A stretch of DNA of 27,656 nt from contig CAKPRX010000021.1 of the NCBI GenBank assembly GCA_934183135.1, positions 1 through 27,656 of the forward strand, read 5' to 3'. Below the pieces are notes generated by a model. That model searched no databases. It saw nothing but the letters and a program-made list of their open reading frames with translations, and had not been told where the DNA came from. Position numbers and translations under genes: made by a program. Shown in pieces: positions 1-7,291 of this stretch (position 1 is its first letter; every line of letters starts with the position of its first letter). The DNA comes from an uncultured Prevotella sp. Lineage in GTDB: Bacteria; Bacteroidota; Bacteroidia; Bacteroidales; Bacteroidaceae.

Positions 1-58
1 AAATAAAATTTTAATTAGGTTTGAATTTTGTATAACTGCCATCTCGTGACAGCGGGTG

Positions 59-87
59 CAAAGTTACTCAATCTTTTTGAATATCAA
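59..87 (-). promoter_or_regulatory. Bacteroidetes-type promoter leaving the window to the left
   Basis: On the minus strand TAACTTTG (59-66) fits the -7 form TAnnTTTG, and a TTG (85-87) lies 18 bases upstream as the -33 element. It points to the left edge, so it probably drives a gene outside the window. It is separate from the phosphatase gene, which ends at 251. Confidence 0.5.
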
Positions 88-147
88 AAGAAAATCGGCA
101 GAAATCTGTATGCCGGCCGTGTTTTTCCCCTGTCTTTATGACGGCAG

Positions 148-189
148 TCAGCCCGCGAAGGGCGCTGGTGGCTCCACTTCGCGGGCTGA
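148..189 (-). terminator. Stem-loop downstream of the PafA-like phosphatase gene
   Basis: A perfect 13-bp stem (148-160 paired with 177-189, core GCCCGCGAAG/CTTCGCGGGC) with a 16-base loop lies about 60 bases past the phosphatase stop codon. A second, shorter stem (200-206 with 216-222, GGCAGCC/GGCTGCC) sits between it and the gene. Neither has a clear U-run on the minus strand, so intrinsic termination is inferred from position and stem strength only. Confidence 0.45.
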
Positions 190-250
190 TAGTAGGGCAG
201 GCAGCCGGTACCGGGGGCTGCCGTGTGATGTTCTTGACCGACGAGGTAGC

Positions 251-1741
251 TTACTTGGGGTTGACTATCTCGTTGACGGCGTCGCCTATGCAGGCATTGG
301 GCATCTGGATGTGCAGCATCTCGCACACCGTGGGTGCTATGTCTACGATGCGGGTCGGCGTCGAGGTCTGTCCGTGCTTCACCTTCCAGCCCATGAATAC
401 CATCGGGATGTGCGAATCGTAGGGGTTCCATACACCATGGCTGGTGCCACGGTAGTCGGGGGTAACCACACCGTCCACGTTGTGAGGTTTGGGCACTACG
501 AAGAGGTCGCCGCTGCGGTCGGGGTTCCATCCGTTCACGATGCGCTCGCGGATGAGCTGCGGCAGATTGGCATTGACGGCGTTGGCATAGTCTACCACCA
601 TGTGAACCTTAGGGTTGCGCGACAGGTAGTCGGCCACCTCGCGCTTCACGTTGTCCAGCTGCAGGCCGGCCTTGGCTATGGCGGCGTGGTCCAGGTATAT
701 GCGGTTGGCGTTGGCCATCAGGGCCACCTTCTCGATACCGTACTTCGCCTTGAAGGCCGCGTTCAGCGGTTTTATCTCGTTCCAGGCAGCATAGCCGTCG
801 GCCGGAATCTTGTGCTGTTTCATCACATTGGCGTTGTGCATGCCGCCGTGGTCGGCCGAGAGGAAGAAGAGGTAGTTGCCCTTGCCCACTTTGCTGTCCA
901 GGTAGGTGAGAAACTTGGCCAGCTCCTCGTCGGTACGCATGTACACATCGTGGTTCTCCTGTCCGCGGGTACCGTAGGCGTGGCCGATGATGTCGGTCGA
1001 CGAGATGCTGATGGCCAGCATGTCGGTAACAGGGCCCTCGCCCAGATGCTCGTTGTCCAGTACGGCCTTGGCCATCTGGAATGTCTTGGTAACACCGTCG
1101 GGCACGCCCTTCACGTCGGTTCCCGGCTTTACCTGGACAGTCTTGTTAAACTTCTTGACCCACTCGGGCAGCTGGTTCATGTAGTAGGTGCTGGTAATGA
1201 AGTGCCCGGCCGATGTGTCCCACCAGTAGGCAGCGTTGGCAGCATGTCCGGCCGGCAGGATAGAGGCCCGGTCCTTCAGGGCCACGCCGAACACCTTGGC
1301 CTGGTAGTCGGTGGCCACCTTGAGCATGTCGCCTATGCCCGTGGCCAGCAGGTTGCGGGGCGACATGAGTCCCTCCTTGCTGTTGGAGCCTACGCTCTTG
1401 ACGGTAGAGTCGGCCACACAGTACATGGGCTTGCCGTTTACCATGAAGTCGTTGCCTGCTATGCCTGTGAGAGCCGGAACCGACCCTGTATAGATAGACG
1501 AGTGGCCGATGGCGGTGACCGTGGGCACGTAGTTGATCATGGTGTTCTCGCAGCTGAAGCCCTCGCGGAGCAGGCGCTTGAAGCCTCCCTCACCGTACTG
1601 GTCATAATAGTAATAGAGGTAGTCCCATCTCATCTGGTCTACCACAAATCCCACTACCAGTTTCGGACGCTCTATCTGTCCGAACGCCATGGTGCAGGCT
1701 CCAGCCAGCAGGATGGCGGCAAAAAAACGTTTCATCATCAT
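251..1741 (-). CDS. PafA-type alkaline phosphatase family protein, secreted
   Basis: Predicted 496-residue phosphomonoesterase of the alkaline phosphatase superfamily, resembling the calcium- and phosphate-insensitive PafA enzymes of Bacteroidetes, which release phosphate from organic phosphates outside the cytoplasm. The N-terminus is a signal peptide (MMMKRFF, hydrophobic AAILLAGA core, cleavage near AFG-Q). The nucleophile region PTVTAIGHSSIYTG is near residue 76 (second Thr likely catalytic). KDR near residues 156-158 matches the Lys/Arg pair of PafA. Metal-site motifs SSTDIIGHAYG, SADHGG and GTSHGV follow in the expected order. The reading frame stays open up to 1852, but that start lies upstream of the predicted promoter box at 1828-1835. 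One of the three consecutive Met codons (1741, 1738 or 1735) at the signal peptide is therefore the likely start. No Shine-Dalgarno is visible. It is monocistronic as far as can be seen. Exact substrate is not determined by sequence. Confidence 0.88.
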   Translation of the reverse strand: MMMKRFFAAILLAGACTMAFGQIERPKLVVGFVVDQMRWDYLYYYYDQYGEGGFKRLLREGFSCENTMINYVPTVTAIGHSSIYTGSVPALTGIAGNDFMVNGKPMYCVADSTVKSVGSNSKEGLMSPRNLLATGIGDMLKVATDYQAKVFGVALKDRASILPAGHAANAAYWWDTSAGHFITSTYYMNQLPEWVKKFNKTVQVKPGTDVKGVPDGVTKTFQMAKAVLDNEHLGEGPVTDMLAISISSTDIIGHAYGTRGQENHDVYMRTDEELAKFLTYLDSKVGKGNYLFFLSADHGGMHNANVMKQHKIPADGYAAWNEIKPLNAAFKAKYGIEKVALMANANRIYLDHAAIAKAGLQLDNVKREVADYLSRNPKVHMVVDYANAVNANLPQLIRERIVNGWNPDRSGDLFVVPKPHNVDGVVTPDYRGTSHGVWNPYDSHIPMVFMGWKVKHGQTSTPTRIVDIAPTVCEMLHIQMPNACIGDAVNEIVNPK

Positions 1742-1827
1742 TATTATGTTTATTATGGTTTGTGCTGTTGTACTCAGGCTTGCGCCGGTGGGCATCGTTA
1801 TGGGCTCCGCGGCGCCTCGCGCTTGTG

Positions 1828-1835
1828 CAAATGTA
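1828..1835 (-). promoter_or_regulatory. Probable -7 promoter element of the phosphatase gene
   Basis: Minus-strand TACATTTG matches TAnnTTTG about 87 bases before the chosen start. No good TTG is found at the usual -33 distance, so the promoter is weak or regulated. Confidence 0.4.
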
Positions 1836-1868
1836 GCCAAAATAATTGACATGACGGCCTGAAAAACG

Positions 1869-1906
1869 AAAAAAGACCCGGTTCCCTTAGGAAACTGGGT
1901 CTTTTT
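1869..1906 (-). terminator. Intrinsic terminator after the small ORF (possibly bidirectional)
   Basis: A GACCC-containing stem (1875-1901, with one G-U pair and one bulge, loop CTTA) is flanked by A6 on one side and T5 on the other, giving a U-run in both directions. On the minus strand it lies 62 bases past the stop codon of the 28-codon ORF and upstream of the phosphatase promoter. It therefore closes off a separate short transcript. Confidence 0.8.
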
Positions 1907-1968
1907 CTAACTTAATTAATATGATTGTAACGCTATGGGCGTTTTCTGCTTGTTTTCTGTTTAAGGGC

Positions 1969-2055
1969 TTACTTGCCCAGGTCAATGTTATGACCTAACT
2001 TAATCGCTTTGACTGCTGCGAGAGCGATAATCATGAAAAATCCAAATGTCAACAT
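1969..2055 (-). CDS. Small 28-residue hydrophobic peptide ORF
   Basis: The minus-strand ORF of 28 codons plus TAA encodes a peptide starting MLTFGFFMIIALAAV and ending KAIKLGHNIDLGK. It has one short hydrophobic segment (about residues 2-15) followed by a basic, polar tail, which suggests a single-pass or membrane-attached micropeptide. An AGAAAGG purine stretch 8-15 bases upstream of the ATG is a better Shine-Dalgarno than most genes here have. A full promoter (2114-2144) and a strong terminator (1869-1906) bracket it, making an independent transcript of roughly 240 bases. I do not recognise the family and assign no function. It could also be a small RNA that happens to carry an ORF, but the bracketing signals make it unlikely to be chance. 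Confidence 0.6.
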   Translation of the reverse strand: MLTFGFFMIIALAAVKAIKLGHNIDLGK

Positions 2056-2113
2056 AATCTTTTTACCTTTCTTTTAATTTACTTGTTATTGTTATCCTTT
2101 TGTTATCCGAGTG

Positions 2114-2144
2114 CAAAGGTACTCTGATTACCATCATAAGCCAA
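2114..2144 (-). promoter_or_regulatory. Promoter of the 28-codon small ORF
   Basis: Minus-strand TACCTTTG (2114-2121) and TTG (2142-2144) are separated by 20 bases, a full match to the Bacteroidetes -33/-7 arrangement. The predicted transcript would begin near 2107, leaving a leader of about 50 bases before the ATG at 2055. Confidence 0.7.
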
Positions 2145-2159
2145 GAAATGCACATTAAA

Positions 2160-2329
2160 AACCTGCTAAAAACGCTTTTTGTTGACCTGTGTCAAAATAA
2201 AAAGGCCCCTACTTGCGTTATATCAAGTAGTAAAGGCGCCACGGGTGGCTTGCTCCGTTGCAGGGGCTGGCACCAGGGTGCCTGTAACTCTACTAAAAGT
2301 AAATCGGATAAATACAGAAAAGATACATA
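2160..2329 (+). other. Leader region of the mutarotase gene with short stem-loops
   Basis: This non-coding stretch precedes the mutarotase ORF. It contains several short inverted repeats on the plus strand: CTACTTG/CAAGTAG (about 2209-2230), GCCAC/GTGGC (2238-2249) and GGCACC/GGTGCC (2269-2282, two-base loop). I see no convincing TAnnTTTG element on plus. No known riboswitch is recognised. Confidence 0.25.
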
Positions 2330-2716
2330 ATGACAGAGGGATATATAGTGAAGCGTTTCGGGCAGCCCGTAAAACGCTATGTGCAGATACTCAAGCTCAG
2401 GGACGATGCCGCGCTGCGCGCCGCCTATATCAAGGCTCACTCGCGCGCAGACTTCTGGCCCGAAATCAAGAGGGGCATCCAGGAGGTGGGCATCCTAGAG
2501 ATGGAGCTATATATATATGGTACGCGCGAGGTGATGATAGTCGAGACCCCGCTCGACTTTGACTGGGACGCGGCCATGGCCCGGCTGGCCAAGCTGCCCC
2601 GGCAGCAAGAGTGGGAGGACTTCGTGGCCCGCTTTCAGGAGTGCAGGCGTGGCGACACGTCCAACGAGAAGTGGAAGACCATGGAGCGCTTCTTCTATCT
2701 GTACGAAGATGAATAG
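2330..2716 (+). CDS. L-rhamnose/L-fucose mutarotase family protein (RhaM-like)
   Basis: The 128-residue protein has the full-length signature of the L-rhamnose mutarotase family (RhaM, former DUF718). This includes a Y..xH motif followed by FWPEI (residues about 33-45), GILEMELYIYG, and a C-terminal ERFFYLYE resembling the EVFYL end of E. coli RhaM. These enzymes interconvert the alpha and beta anomers of a 6-deoxyhexose in the cytoplasm before isomerisation. No rhamnose genes are nearby, whereas an alpha-L-fucosidase gene lies 1.7 kb downstream. L-fucose is therefore a reasonable alternative substrate, as seen for relatives placed in fucose pathways. There is no signal peptide. It appears to be a single gene, separated from gdhA by a gdhA promoter. 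Confidence 0.8.
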   Translation: MTEGYIVKRFGQPVKRYVQILKLRDDAALRAAYIKAHSRADFWPEIKRGIQEVGILEMELYIYGTREVMIVETPLDFDWDAAMARLAKLPRQQEWEDFVARFQECRRGDTSNEKWKTMERFFYLYEDE

Positions 2717-2738
2717 CGAGGGCCCATCGGCTGACGCC

Positions 2739-2768
2739 GTGTAAGTAGATGGCTCCGTCGGCTTACAC
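2739..2768 (+). other. Stem-loop between the mutarotase gene and gdhA
   Basis: GTGTAAG (2739-2745) pairs with CTTACAC (2762-2768) around a 16-base loop, 23 bases past the mutarotase stop. There is no U-run, so it is only a weak terminator candidate. Confidence 0.3.
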
Positions 2769-2899
2769 ATTGTGTCGTCTGGGGTCATTCTGGGTGTAAA
2801 AATGATGAATGTTGTGTGTGTAGAGTTGATGGAAGTATGAAAAATGGTTGTTTTTCTTACTTTTTTCAACTCTTTTGTTATATTTGCTGACATTTTGGC

Positions 2900-2928
2900 T
2901 TGTTTTTCGGCAATAATGTGTAACTTTG
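2900..2928 (+). promoter_or_regulatory. Promoter of gdhA
   Basis: TTG (2900-2902) and TAACTTTG (2921-2928) are spaced by 18 bases, matching the Bacteroidetes promoter form. The predicted start near 2935 leaves a leader of about 117 bases before the gdhA ATG. Confidence 0.65.
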
Positions 2929-3051
2929 CAGCCAAGACAGCGCGAGCCGATGGCCACGAGCCTGCTCAGATGGCCGAGGCGTAGCCCGTCTTCTGTAAAG
3001 ATTGAAAGTATAGTCATAACGAATAACCATTTTATTAAAACAAACAGTAAG

Positions 3052-4386
3052 ATGAAAGCTACAGATGTTGTGGAAAGTCTGAAGAGAAGATTTCCAAATG
3101 AGCCTGAGTATATCCAGGCAGTAAGCCAGGTGCTGGCAACTATAGAAGAGGAGTACAATAAGCACCCTGAATTTGACCGGGCGAACCTCGTCGAGAGACT
3201 GTGTGTACCCGACCGTATCCTGCAGTTCCGTGTCAACTGGATAGATGACAAGGGCAATGTGCGGACTAATATGGGCTACCGCGTCCAGCACAACAACGCC
3301 ATCGGCCCTTACAAGGGCGGCATCCGTTTTCACTCTTCCGTCAACGCCTCTATCCTCAAGTTCCTCGCCTTTGAGCAGACTTTCAAAAATTCTCTTACCA
3401 CCCTGCCCATGGGCGGTGGCAAGGGCGGTTCCGACTTCTCGCCCCGCGGCAAGAGCAACGCCGAGGTGATGCGCTTCTGCCAGGCCTTCATGCTGGAACT
3501 GTATCGCCATATCGGCCCTGACGAGGATGTGCCCGCTGGCGATATCGGCGTGGGCGGCCGCGAGGTAGGCTACATGTTTGGCATGTACAAGAAACTTACC
3601 CATCAGTTCTGCGGCATCCTTACCGGCAAGGGCCAGGAGTTCGGCGGCTCGCGTATACGTCCTGAGGCTACGGGTTATGGCAACATCTACTTCCTGGAGA
3701 ATATGCTTCAGACCCGCCACATCAGCCTTGAGGGCAAGACCGTGCTTGTCTCTGGATCGGGCAACGTGGCTCAGTACACTATGGAGAAACTTATCCAGCT
3801 CGGTGCCAAGCCTGTTACCTGCTCTGACTCTGACGGCTATATCTATGATCCCGACGGTATCGACCGCGAGAAACTGGACTACATCATGGAACTCAAGAAC
3901 ATCGAGCGTGGCCGTATTCGCGAGTATGCAGAGAAATATGGAGTGAAGTATGTCGAGGGCGCGAAGCCTTGGTTCGAGAAGGCCGACATCGCCACACCCT
4001 GCGCCACACAGAATGAGATTAACGAGGAGGCTGCCAAGGCCTTAGTGGCCAACGGCGTGATAGCCGTGAGCGAGGGCGCCAATATGCCTACCACTCCCGA
4101 GGCTATCAAGGTGTTCCAGGATGCCCGTATCCTGTACTGTCCCGGCAAGGCCAGCAACGCCGGCGGCGTGGCTGTGTCTGGCCTGGAGATGACGCAGAAC
4201 TCGGAGCGTCTGCGCTGGTCGCGCGAGGAGGTCGACGCCAAGCTCCACGACATCATGAACGATATTCACGCTAACTGCGTGAAGTACGGTACCGAGCCCG
4301 ATGGCTACATTAACTATGTCAAGGGTGCCAATGTGGCCGGTTTCCTCAAGGTGGCCAAGGCCATGATGGCTCAGGGCATCGTCTGA
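3052..4386 (+). CDS. gdhA: NADP-type glutamate dehydrogenase
   Basis: The 444-residue hexameric-type glutamate dehydrogenase interconverts 2-oxoglutarate plus ammonium with glutamate, the main nitrogen-assimilation or glutamate-breakdown step in the cytoplasm. The substrate domain carries GPYKGGIRFH and PMGGGKGGSDF (catalytic Lys about residue 124) and PAGDIGVG (Asp about residue 164). The Rossmann domain has SGSGNVA. The end matches the family (SNAGGVAVSGLEMTQN, then KGANVAGFLKVA). The frame is open further upstream, but family length and the promoter at 2900-2928 support ATG 3052. Cofactor preference (NADP versus NAD) is inferred from overall similarity to the 444-450-residue class. The 3' end overlaps the converging fucosidase gene by 16 bases. 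Confidence 0.95.
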   Translation: MKATDVVESLKRRFPNEPEYIQAVSQVLATIEEEYNKHPEFDRANLVERLCVPDRILQFRVNWIDDKGNVRTNMGYRVQHNNAIGPYKGGIRFHSSVNASILKFLAFEQTFKNSLTTLPMGGGKGGSDFSPRGKSNAEVMRFCQAFMLELYRHIGPDEDVPAGDIGVGGREVGYMFGMYKKLTHQFCGILTGKGQEFGGSRIRPEATGYGNIYFLENMLQTRHISLEGKTVLVSGSGNVAQYTMEKLIQLGAKPVTCSDSDGYIYDPDGIDREKLDYIMELKNIERGRIREYAEKYGVKYVEGAKPWFEKADIATPCATQNEINEEAAKALVANGVIAVSEGANMPTTPEAIKVFQDARILYCPGKASNAGGVAVSGLEMTQNSERLRWSREEVDAKLHDIMNDIHANCVKYGTEPDGYINYVKGANVAGFLKVAKAMMAQGIV

Positions 4387-5822
4387 AAGACTATACGCAC
4401 CACATCGTCCATCGCGGTGCGCCGTTCCTTGGGGATGGCGAAGTGCAGAAAGCCATCGCGGTGGATAAAGGGTATCTCTTCGCCCGTGCGCAGCAGCGTG
4501 ACGCGGGCAGGCTTACGGGCAGTGACCAGGCTTACCTGGTTGCTGCCTTTTGGCATTATATGTGCGTACAGGGTGTCGGCTCCCCGCGACGTAACCTTGA
4601 CATTGCACAGTTCGGGGCCCGGCGTTATGTCCGTGCCGATGACCGACTCGCGGCCATAGACCATCCACTGGGCCAGACTGTCCATCTTGGCGTAAAATTC
4701 GCGTGGCATGTCGCCGTCGGGCCGTGGCCCCACGTTGACCAGGAAGTTGCCGCCCAGTGAGCGTGCCTGTGTCCAGCGGTTAAAGAACCACGCCATGGGA
4801 CGGAAGTATTCCTTGCGGTCGTAGCCCCATCCGCCACCGTATGTCCACAAGTCCTGAACCTCCCACCAGGGCGACGGTATGTAGGTGGGCTCGCCACACT
4901 CGAAGGGCGTGGTGATGTCGCCTATGCGTACCTGGGTGCCATTGGGGTTGTCGGGGTCTACCAGGTTGGCCCAGCGGTCGTTGATAACGATGCCGGGCTG
5001 CATGGAGCGTACCCAGGCGTATATCTTCTCGGTGTTGCTCTCGTCTATGCCGTGCCAGCCCATGCCGTCGAGCCACAGCAGGTCTATCTTGCCATACTGG
5101 GTGAGCAGTTCCTCCATCTGGCGCATCACGTAGGCCAGGAAGCGCACGTATTTCCGGTGGTTGGCCACGGTGTCGGTGATGACTGTCGTCTTCTGGCGTG
5201 TCCTGGCGTTAAACTCACGGGCTTCCATGGCTTCTGGGTAGTGCCAGTCGCGTGGCGAGAAATAGAGCCCCACTTTGAGTCCGGCGCGCCGGCATGCCTC
5301 CACGTACTCGCGTACCAGGTCGCGGCCGGGTAGGTACTGGCGTACGCCGATGCCGTACTTGGAGGGCCAGAGCGCATAGCCGTCGTGGTGACGCGCGGTG
5401 AGTACGGCATAGGCAAATCCGGCACGGCGGGCGGCCGTGAGAAAACTGTCCTGGTGTAGGGTGGGCTTGAAGCGGCTGGCCAGTTTGTAGTAGCGGCGCG
5501 GACTGTAATAGCGTTTGCCGCCGTAGCGGTAGTGCTTTATCATGTTCCATGATGGCTGGACGCCCGCCACACTGTGTATGCCCCAGTGCATGAACAGCCC
5601 GAGCGCCGCCTTGGGGTACCACTGCGCATCGGGGTGCTGTGTGGGCATAGTGACGGTTTCGGTGAGTGGGGTGTCTATGAGCCGCTGTGCGCGTGCCACG
5701 TCGGCAGCGTCTATGGCGTAGTCCTTGGGATCGATGCGGGGCTGGGCCCATGTCATGACCGATAGGGTACTGATGGCGATGAGTACGGCTGTATGCCTGG
5801 TTCCTGTTGTAGAAATCTTCAT
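4371..5822 (-). CDS. GH29 alpha-L-fucosidase, secreted
   Basis: Predicted 483-residue glycoside hydrolase family 29 enzyme that removes terminal alpha-L-fucose from glycans by a retaining mechanism. It has an N-terminal signal peptide (TAVLIAISTLSVMTWA, cleavage near WAQ), so it acts in the periplasm or outside. Diagnostic motifs are GLFMHWGIHS near residue 75, ARHHDG at about 143-148, GLYFSPRDWHYP, and LLWLDG with the likely nucleophile Asp at about 252. A conserved NVGPRPDG lies toward the end of the catalytic domain. Start 5822 is chosen because the longer frame would begin upstream of the promoter at 5850-5880. No SusC/SusD pair is next to it, so it is not part of a visible polysaccharide-utilisation locus. 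The acid/base residue cannot be fixed by eye. Confidence 0.93.
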   Translation of the reverse strand: MKISTTGTRHTAVLIAISTLSVMTWAQPRIDPKDYAIDAADVARAQRLIDTPLTETVTMPTQHPDAQWYPKAALGLFMHWGIHSVAGVQPSWNMIKHYRYGGKRYYSPRRYYKLASRFKPTLHQDSFLTAARRAGFAYAVLTARHHDGYALWPSKYGIGVRQYLPGRDLVREYVEACRRAGLKVGLYFSPRDWHYPEAMEAREFNARTRQKTTVITDTVANHRKYVRFLAYVMRQMEELLTQYGKIDLLWLDGMGWHGIDESNTEKIYAWVRSMQPGIVINDRWANLVDPDNPNGTQVRIGDITTPFECGEPTYIPSPWWEVQDLWTYGGGWGYDRKEYFRPMAWFFNRWTQARSLGGNFLVNVGPRPDGDMPREFYAKMDSLAQWMVYGRESVIGTDITPGPELCNVKVTSRGADTLYAHIMPKGSNQVSLVTARKPARVTLLRTGEEIPFIHRDGFLHFAIPKERRTAMDDVVRIVFQTMP

Positions 5823-5849
5823 GGTGGTAGGGATAATGGGTTGATGTCG

Positions 5850-5880
5850 CAAATTTAAGAAAAAGTGGGCTTCGCGCCAA
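5850..5880 (-). promoter_or_regulatory. Promoter of the fucosidase gene
   Basis: Minus-strand TAAATTTG (5850-5857) and TTG (5878-5880) are spaced by 20 bases. The predicted transcript starts near 5843, giving a very short leader of about 20 bases and fixing the start codon at 5822. Confidence 0.65.
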
Positions 5881-5911
5881 GCAATGGCGCGGTTATTTCG
5901 CCAGAAGGCAT

Positions 5912-5941
5912 AAAAAAAGGATTGAAAGCTACTTTCAATCC
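5912..5941 (-). terminator. Intrinsic terminator of tRNA-Arg
   Basis: A 10-bp perfect stem, GGATTGAAAG (5919-5928) with CTTTCAATCC (5932-5941), has a three-base loop. On the minus strand it is followed by seven U (complement of the A-run 5912-5918). It starts seven bases past the tRNA. Confidence 0.9.
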
Positions 5942-5947
5942 TCTTAG

Positions 5948-6021
5948 TGACTCCGACGGGATTCAAACCCATAACCTTCTGATCCGTAGTCAGATGCTCT
6001 ATTCAGTTGAGCTACGGAGCC
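5948..6021 (-). tRNA. tRNA-Arg (anticodon ACG)
   Basis: The 74-base cloverleaf has an acceptor stem GGCTCCG (6021-6015) paired with CGGAGTC (5955-5949) including one G-U, anticodon stem TCTGA/TCAGA, and loop CTACGGA with ACG at 5987-5985. The T-arm contains GGTTTGAATCC. The 3' CCA is not encoded. It has its own promoter and terminator. Confidence 0.95.
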
Positions 6022-6075
6022 ATTCCGTTTTTACAATCTTTTGTTGAAGTAATCTTCATTTCCTGATTGCGAGTG

Positions 6076-6106
6076 CAAAGGTACGTACTTTTTCTGATGC
6101 CACCAA
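6076..6106 (-). promoter_or_regulatory. Promoter of tRNA-Arg
   Basis: Minus-strand TACCTTTG (6076-6083) and TTG (6104-6106) are 20 bases apart, about 55 bases before the tRNA. Confidence 0.65.
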
Positions 6107-6454
6107 ATGTTTTGCCGACTTTTTTTATAAAAACAGCGATTTTTTCCAATAATGGCCAGACAATGCCTAAAATGGCTCCGATAAACGGTAGAAAAGGGGA
6201 GAGCCAAATTAAGGCGCGACTGTCTGACTGATAGCGTCCAAAACAAATTCAATAAAGCCAAAACACTTGTTCTGAAAAGTCAGCCCGGTACTTTCTTGAA
6301 CGGGAATTGATAATTTCTTTAGGGATAAAGTGGATTAGCAGAGCAGGAAAGATTATCCTGGACACGGGAGTGGGGCGTGGGATTGGCGTTCATGCTGAGA
6401 AAGAAAATTCTATCTTAAATCATTCAGGCCGCCGTGTTTTTATTCATATATTAT
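6107..6454. other. Intergenic stretch between divergent tRNA promoters
   Basis: About 350 A+T-richer bases lie between the minus-strand tRNA-Arg promoter and the plus-strand tRNA-Thr promoter. Short open frames exist on both strands but have no recognisable domain, no promoter-proximal placement and no family resemblance. I see no repeat or strong hairpin here. Confidence 0.5.
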
Positions 6455-6485
6455 TTGGTCATTACGGAAAAATAGTTTACCTTTG
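6455..6485 (+). promoter_or_regulatory. Promoter of the tRNA-Thr/tRNA-Gly unit
   Basis: TTG (6455-6457) and TACCTTTG (6478-6485) are spaced by 20 bases. The predicted start near 6492 is only a few bases before tRNA-Thr. Confidence 0.7.
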
Positions 6486-6496
6486 CATGCGAATTA

Positions 6497-6572
<76 letters not shown>

Positions 6573-6590
6573 TTTCAGGAGTAAGTATAA

Positions 6591-6661
6591 GCGGAATTAG
6601 CACATCGGTAGTGCACGGGCTTCCCAAGCCTGGGAGGCGGGTTCGATTCCCGTATTCCGCT
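6591..6661 (+). tRNA. tRNA-Gly (anticodon CCC)
   Basis: Acceptor GCGGAAT (6591-6597) pairs with ATTCCGC (6654-6660) and the discriminator is T. The anticodon loop TTCCCAA has CCC at 6623-6625. D-arm GCAC/GTGC and T-arm GGGTTCGATTCCC are intact. It is 71 bases without an encoded CCA, unlike the neighbouring tRNA-Thr. No clear U-run terminator follows. Confidence 0.95.
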
Positions 6662-7010
6662 CAATTTCCCGAAACGTAGGAACAATTCCCCTTGCAGTTT
6701 TTCTTATAATCCGCATAACGGCCGTGGCTGTTGGCGATGTGTTGTCCATTCCCCTTGTTGTAATTGGCTTTCCTCGGGTCGCATGGAGTATCGAGCATGG
6801 GCCAGCCGGTATTTGCGGTTGTCACCGGATGCTTGGCGCGATGATAGCCCAATACAGGGCTGTGTCGCTGGCAGACTGCCAGACACGTGAGCATGCCAAC
6901 GGCTTGCGCGATAGGCCGAGGGGCTCGCCATGTGCTGGCAGGTGGCCCTAAGCTCTTTGACCGTGTCGTGCAGGCCCATGCTTCCTTCAGAAAATTCTGC
7001 AGTCTCTATG
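6662..7010. other. Gene-poor stretch, possible degraded coding sequence on minus
   Basis: No confident gene is present. On the minus strand two overlapping frames (6704-7024 and 6661-6894) give protein-like but unrecognised sequence: one begins MAIATIETAEFSEGSMGLHD, the other ends NGQHIANSHGRYADYKKNC. The second would follow the first only through a frameshift. This could be a decayed gene or chance. No promoter match fits it. Confidence 0.25.
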
Positions 7011-7052
7011 GTTGCTATGGCCATGGTGTGAGTGCGGAAAATCCTTTACAGG

Positions 7053-7105
7053 CGACTGTATATTTATGCAAAACAAGGGGCGATAATGTATAAATATACA
7101 GTCGC
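7053..7105. promoter_or_regulatory. Inverted pair of ARG-box-like palindromes in copy A
   Basis: TGTATATTTATGCA (7057-7070) and TGTATAAATATACA (7087-7100) each fit TGnATWWWWATnCA, the core of the E. coli ArgR box. Their centres are 30 bases apart. With flanking GCGAC/GTCGC they form an inverted repeat with arms of 18 bases or more, one mismatch and a 16-base loop. Protein binding is inferred only from motif form. Confidence 0.5.
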
Positions 7106-7291
7106 AATGGCTGTTTTTGGGGGTCATAAATTCTGGAAAATCTTAACGAACCAGGACGATTTTCGAGGTTGTCGGGGCTGTTTTGGGGCGTTGTGAGGGC
7201 CGTAAAAGTAACAACCTTTTACAAAATAGGAGTATTTGGCATCTTTTCCGCTGCTATTTTAGGCTCTTACGTGGACGATTTTCGGAGTTGC

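Noticed and set aside
56..1849. 597-codon plus-strand open frame opposite the phosphatase gene
   Set aside because: It mirrors the minus-strand PafA-like gene, has no domain, and its composition (Val/His/Gly-rich) is that of an antisense shadow in G+C-rich coding DNA.
2926..3051. N-terminal extension of gdhA from 2926 or 2950
   Set aside because: The extension overlaps the promoter -7 element or the leader and has no counterpart in the family, which begins near MKATD.
2935..3051. Riboswitch in the gdhA leader
   Set aside because: No known aptamer motif is recognisable; only short GATGGCC repeats are seen.
5919..5941. Inverted repeat beside tRNA-Arg as an attachment site
   Set aside because: It is followed by a U-run on the tRNA strand, so it is a terminator; no integrase or duplicated tRNA end is present.
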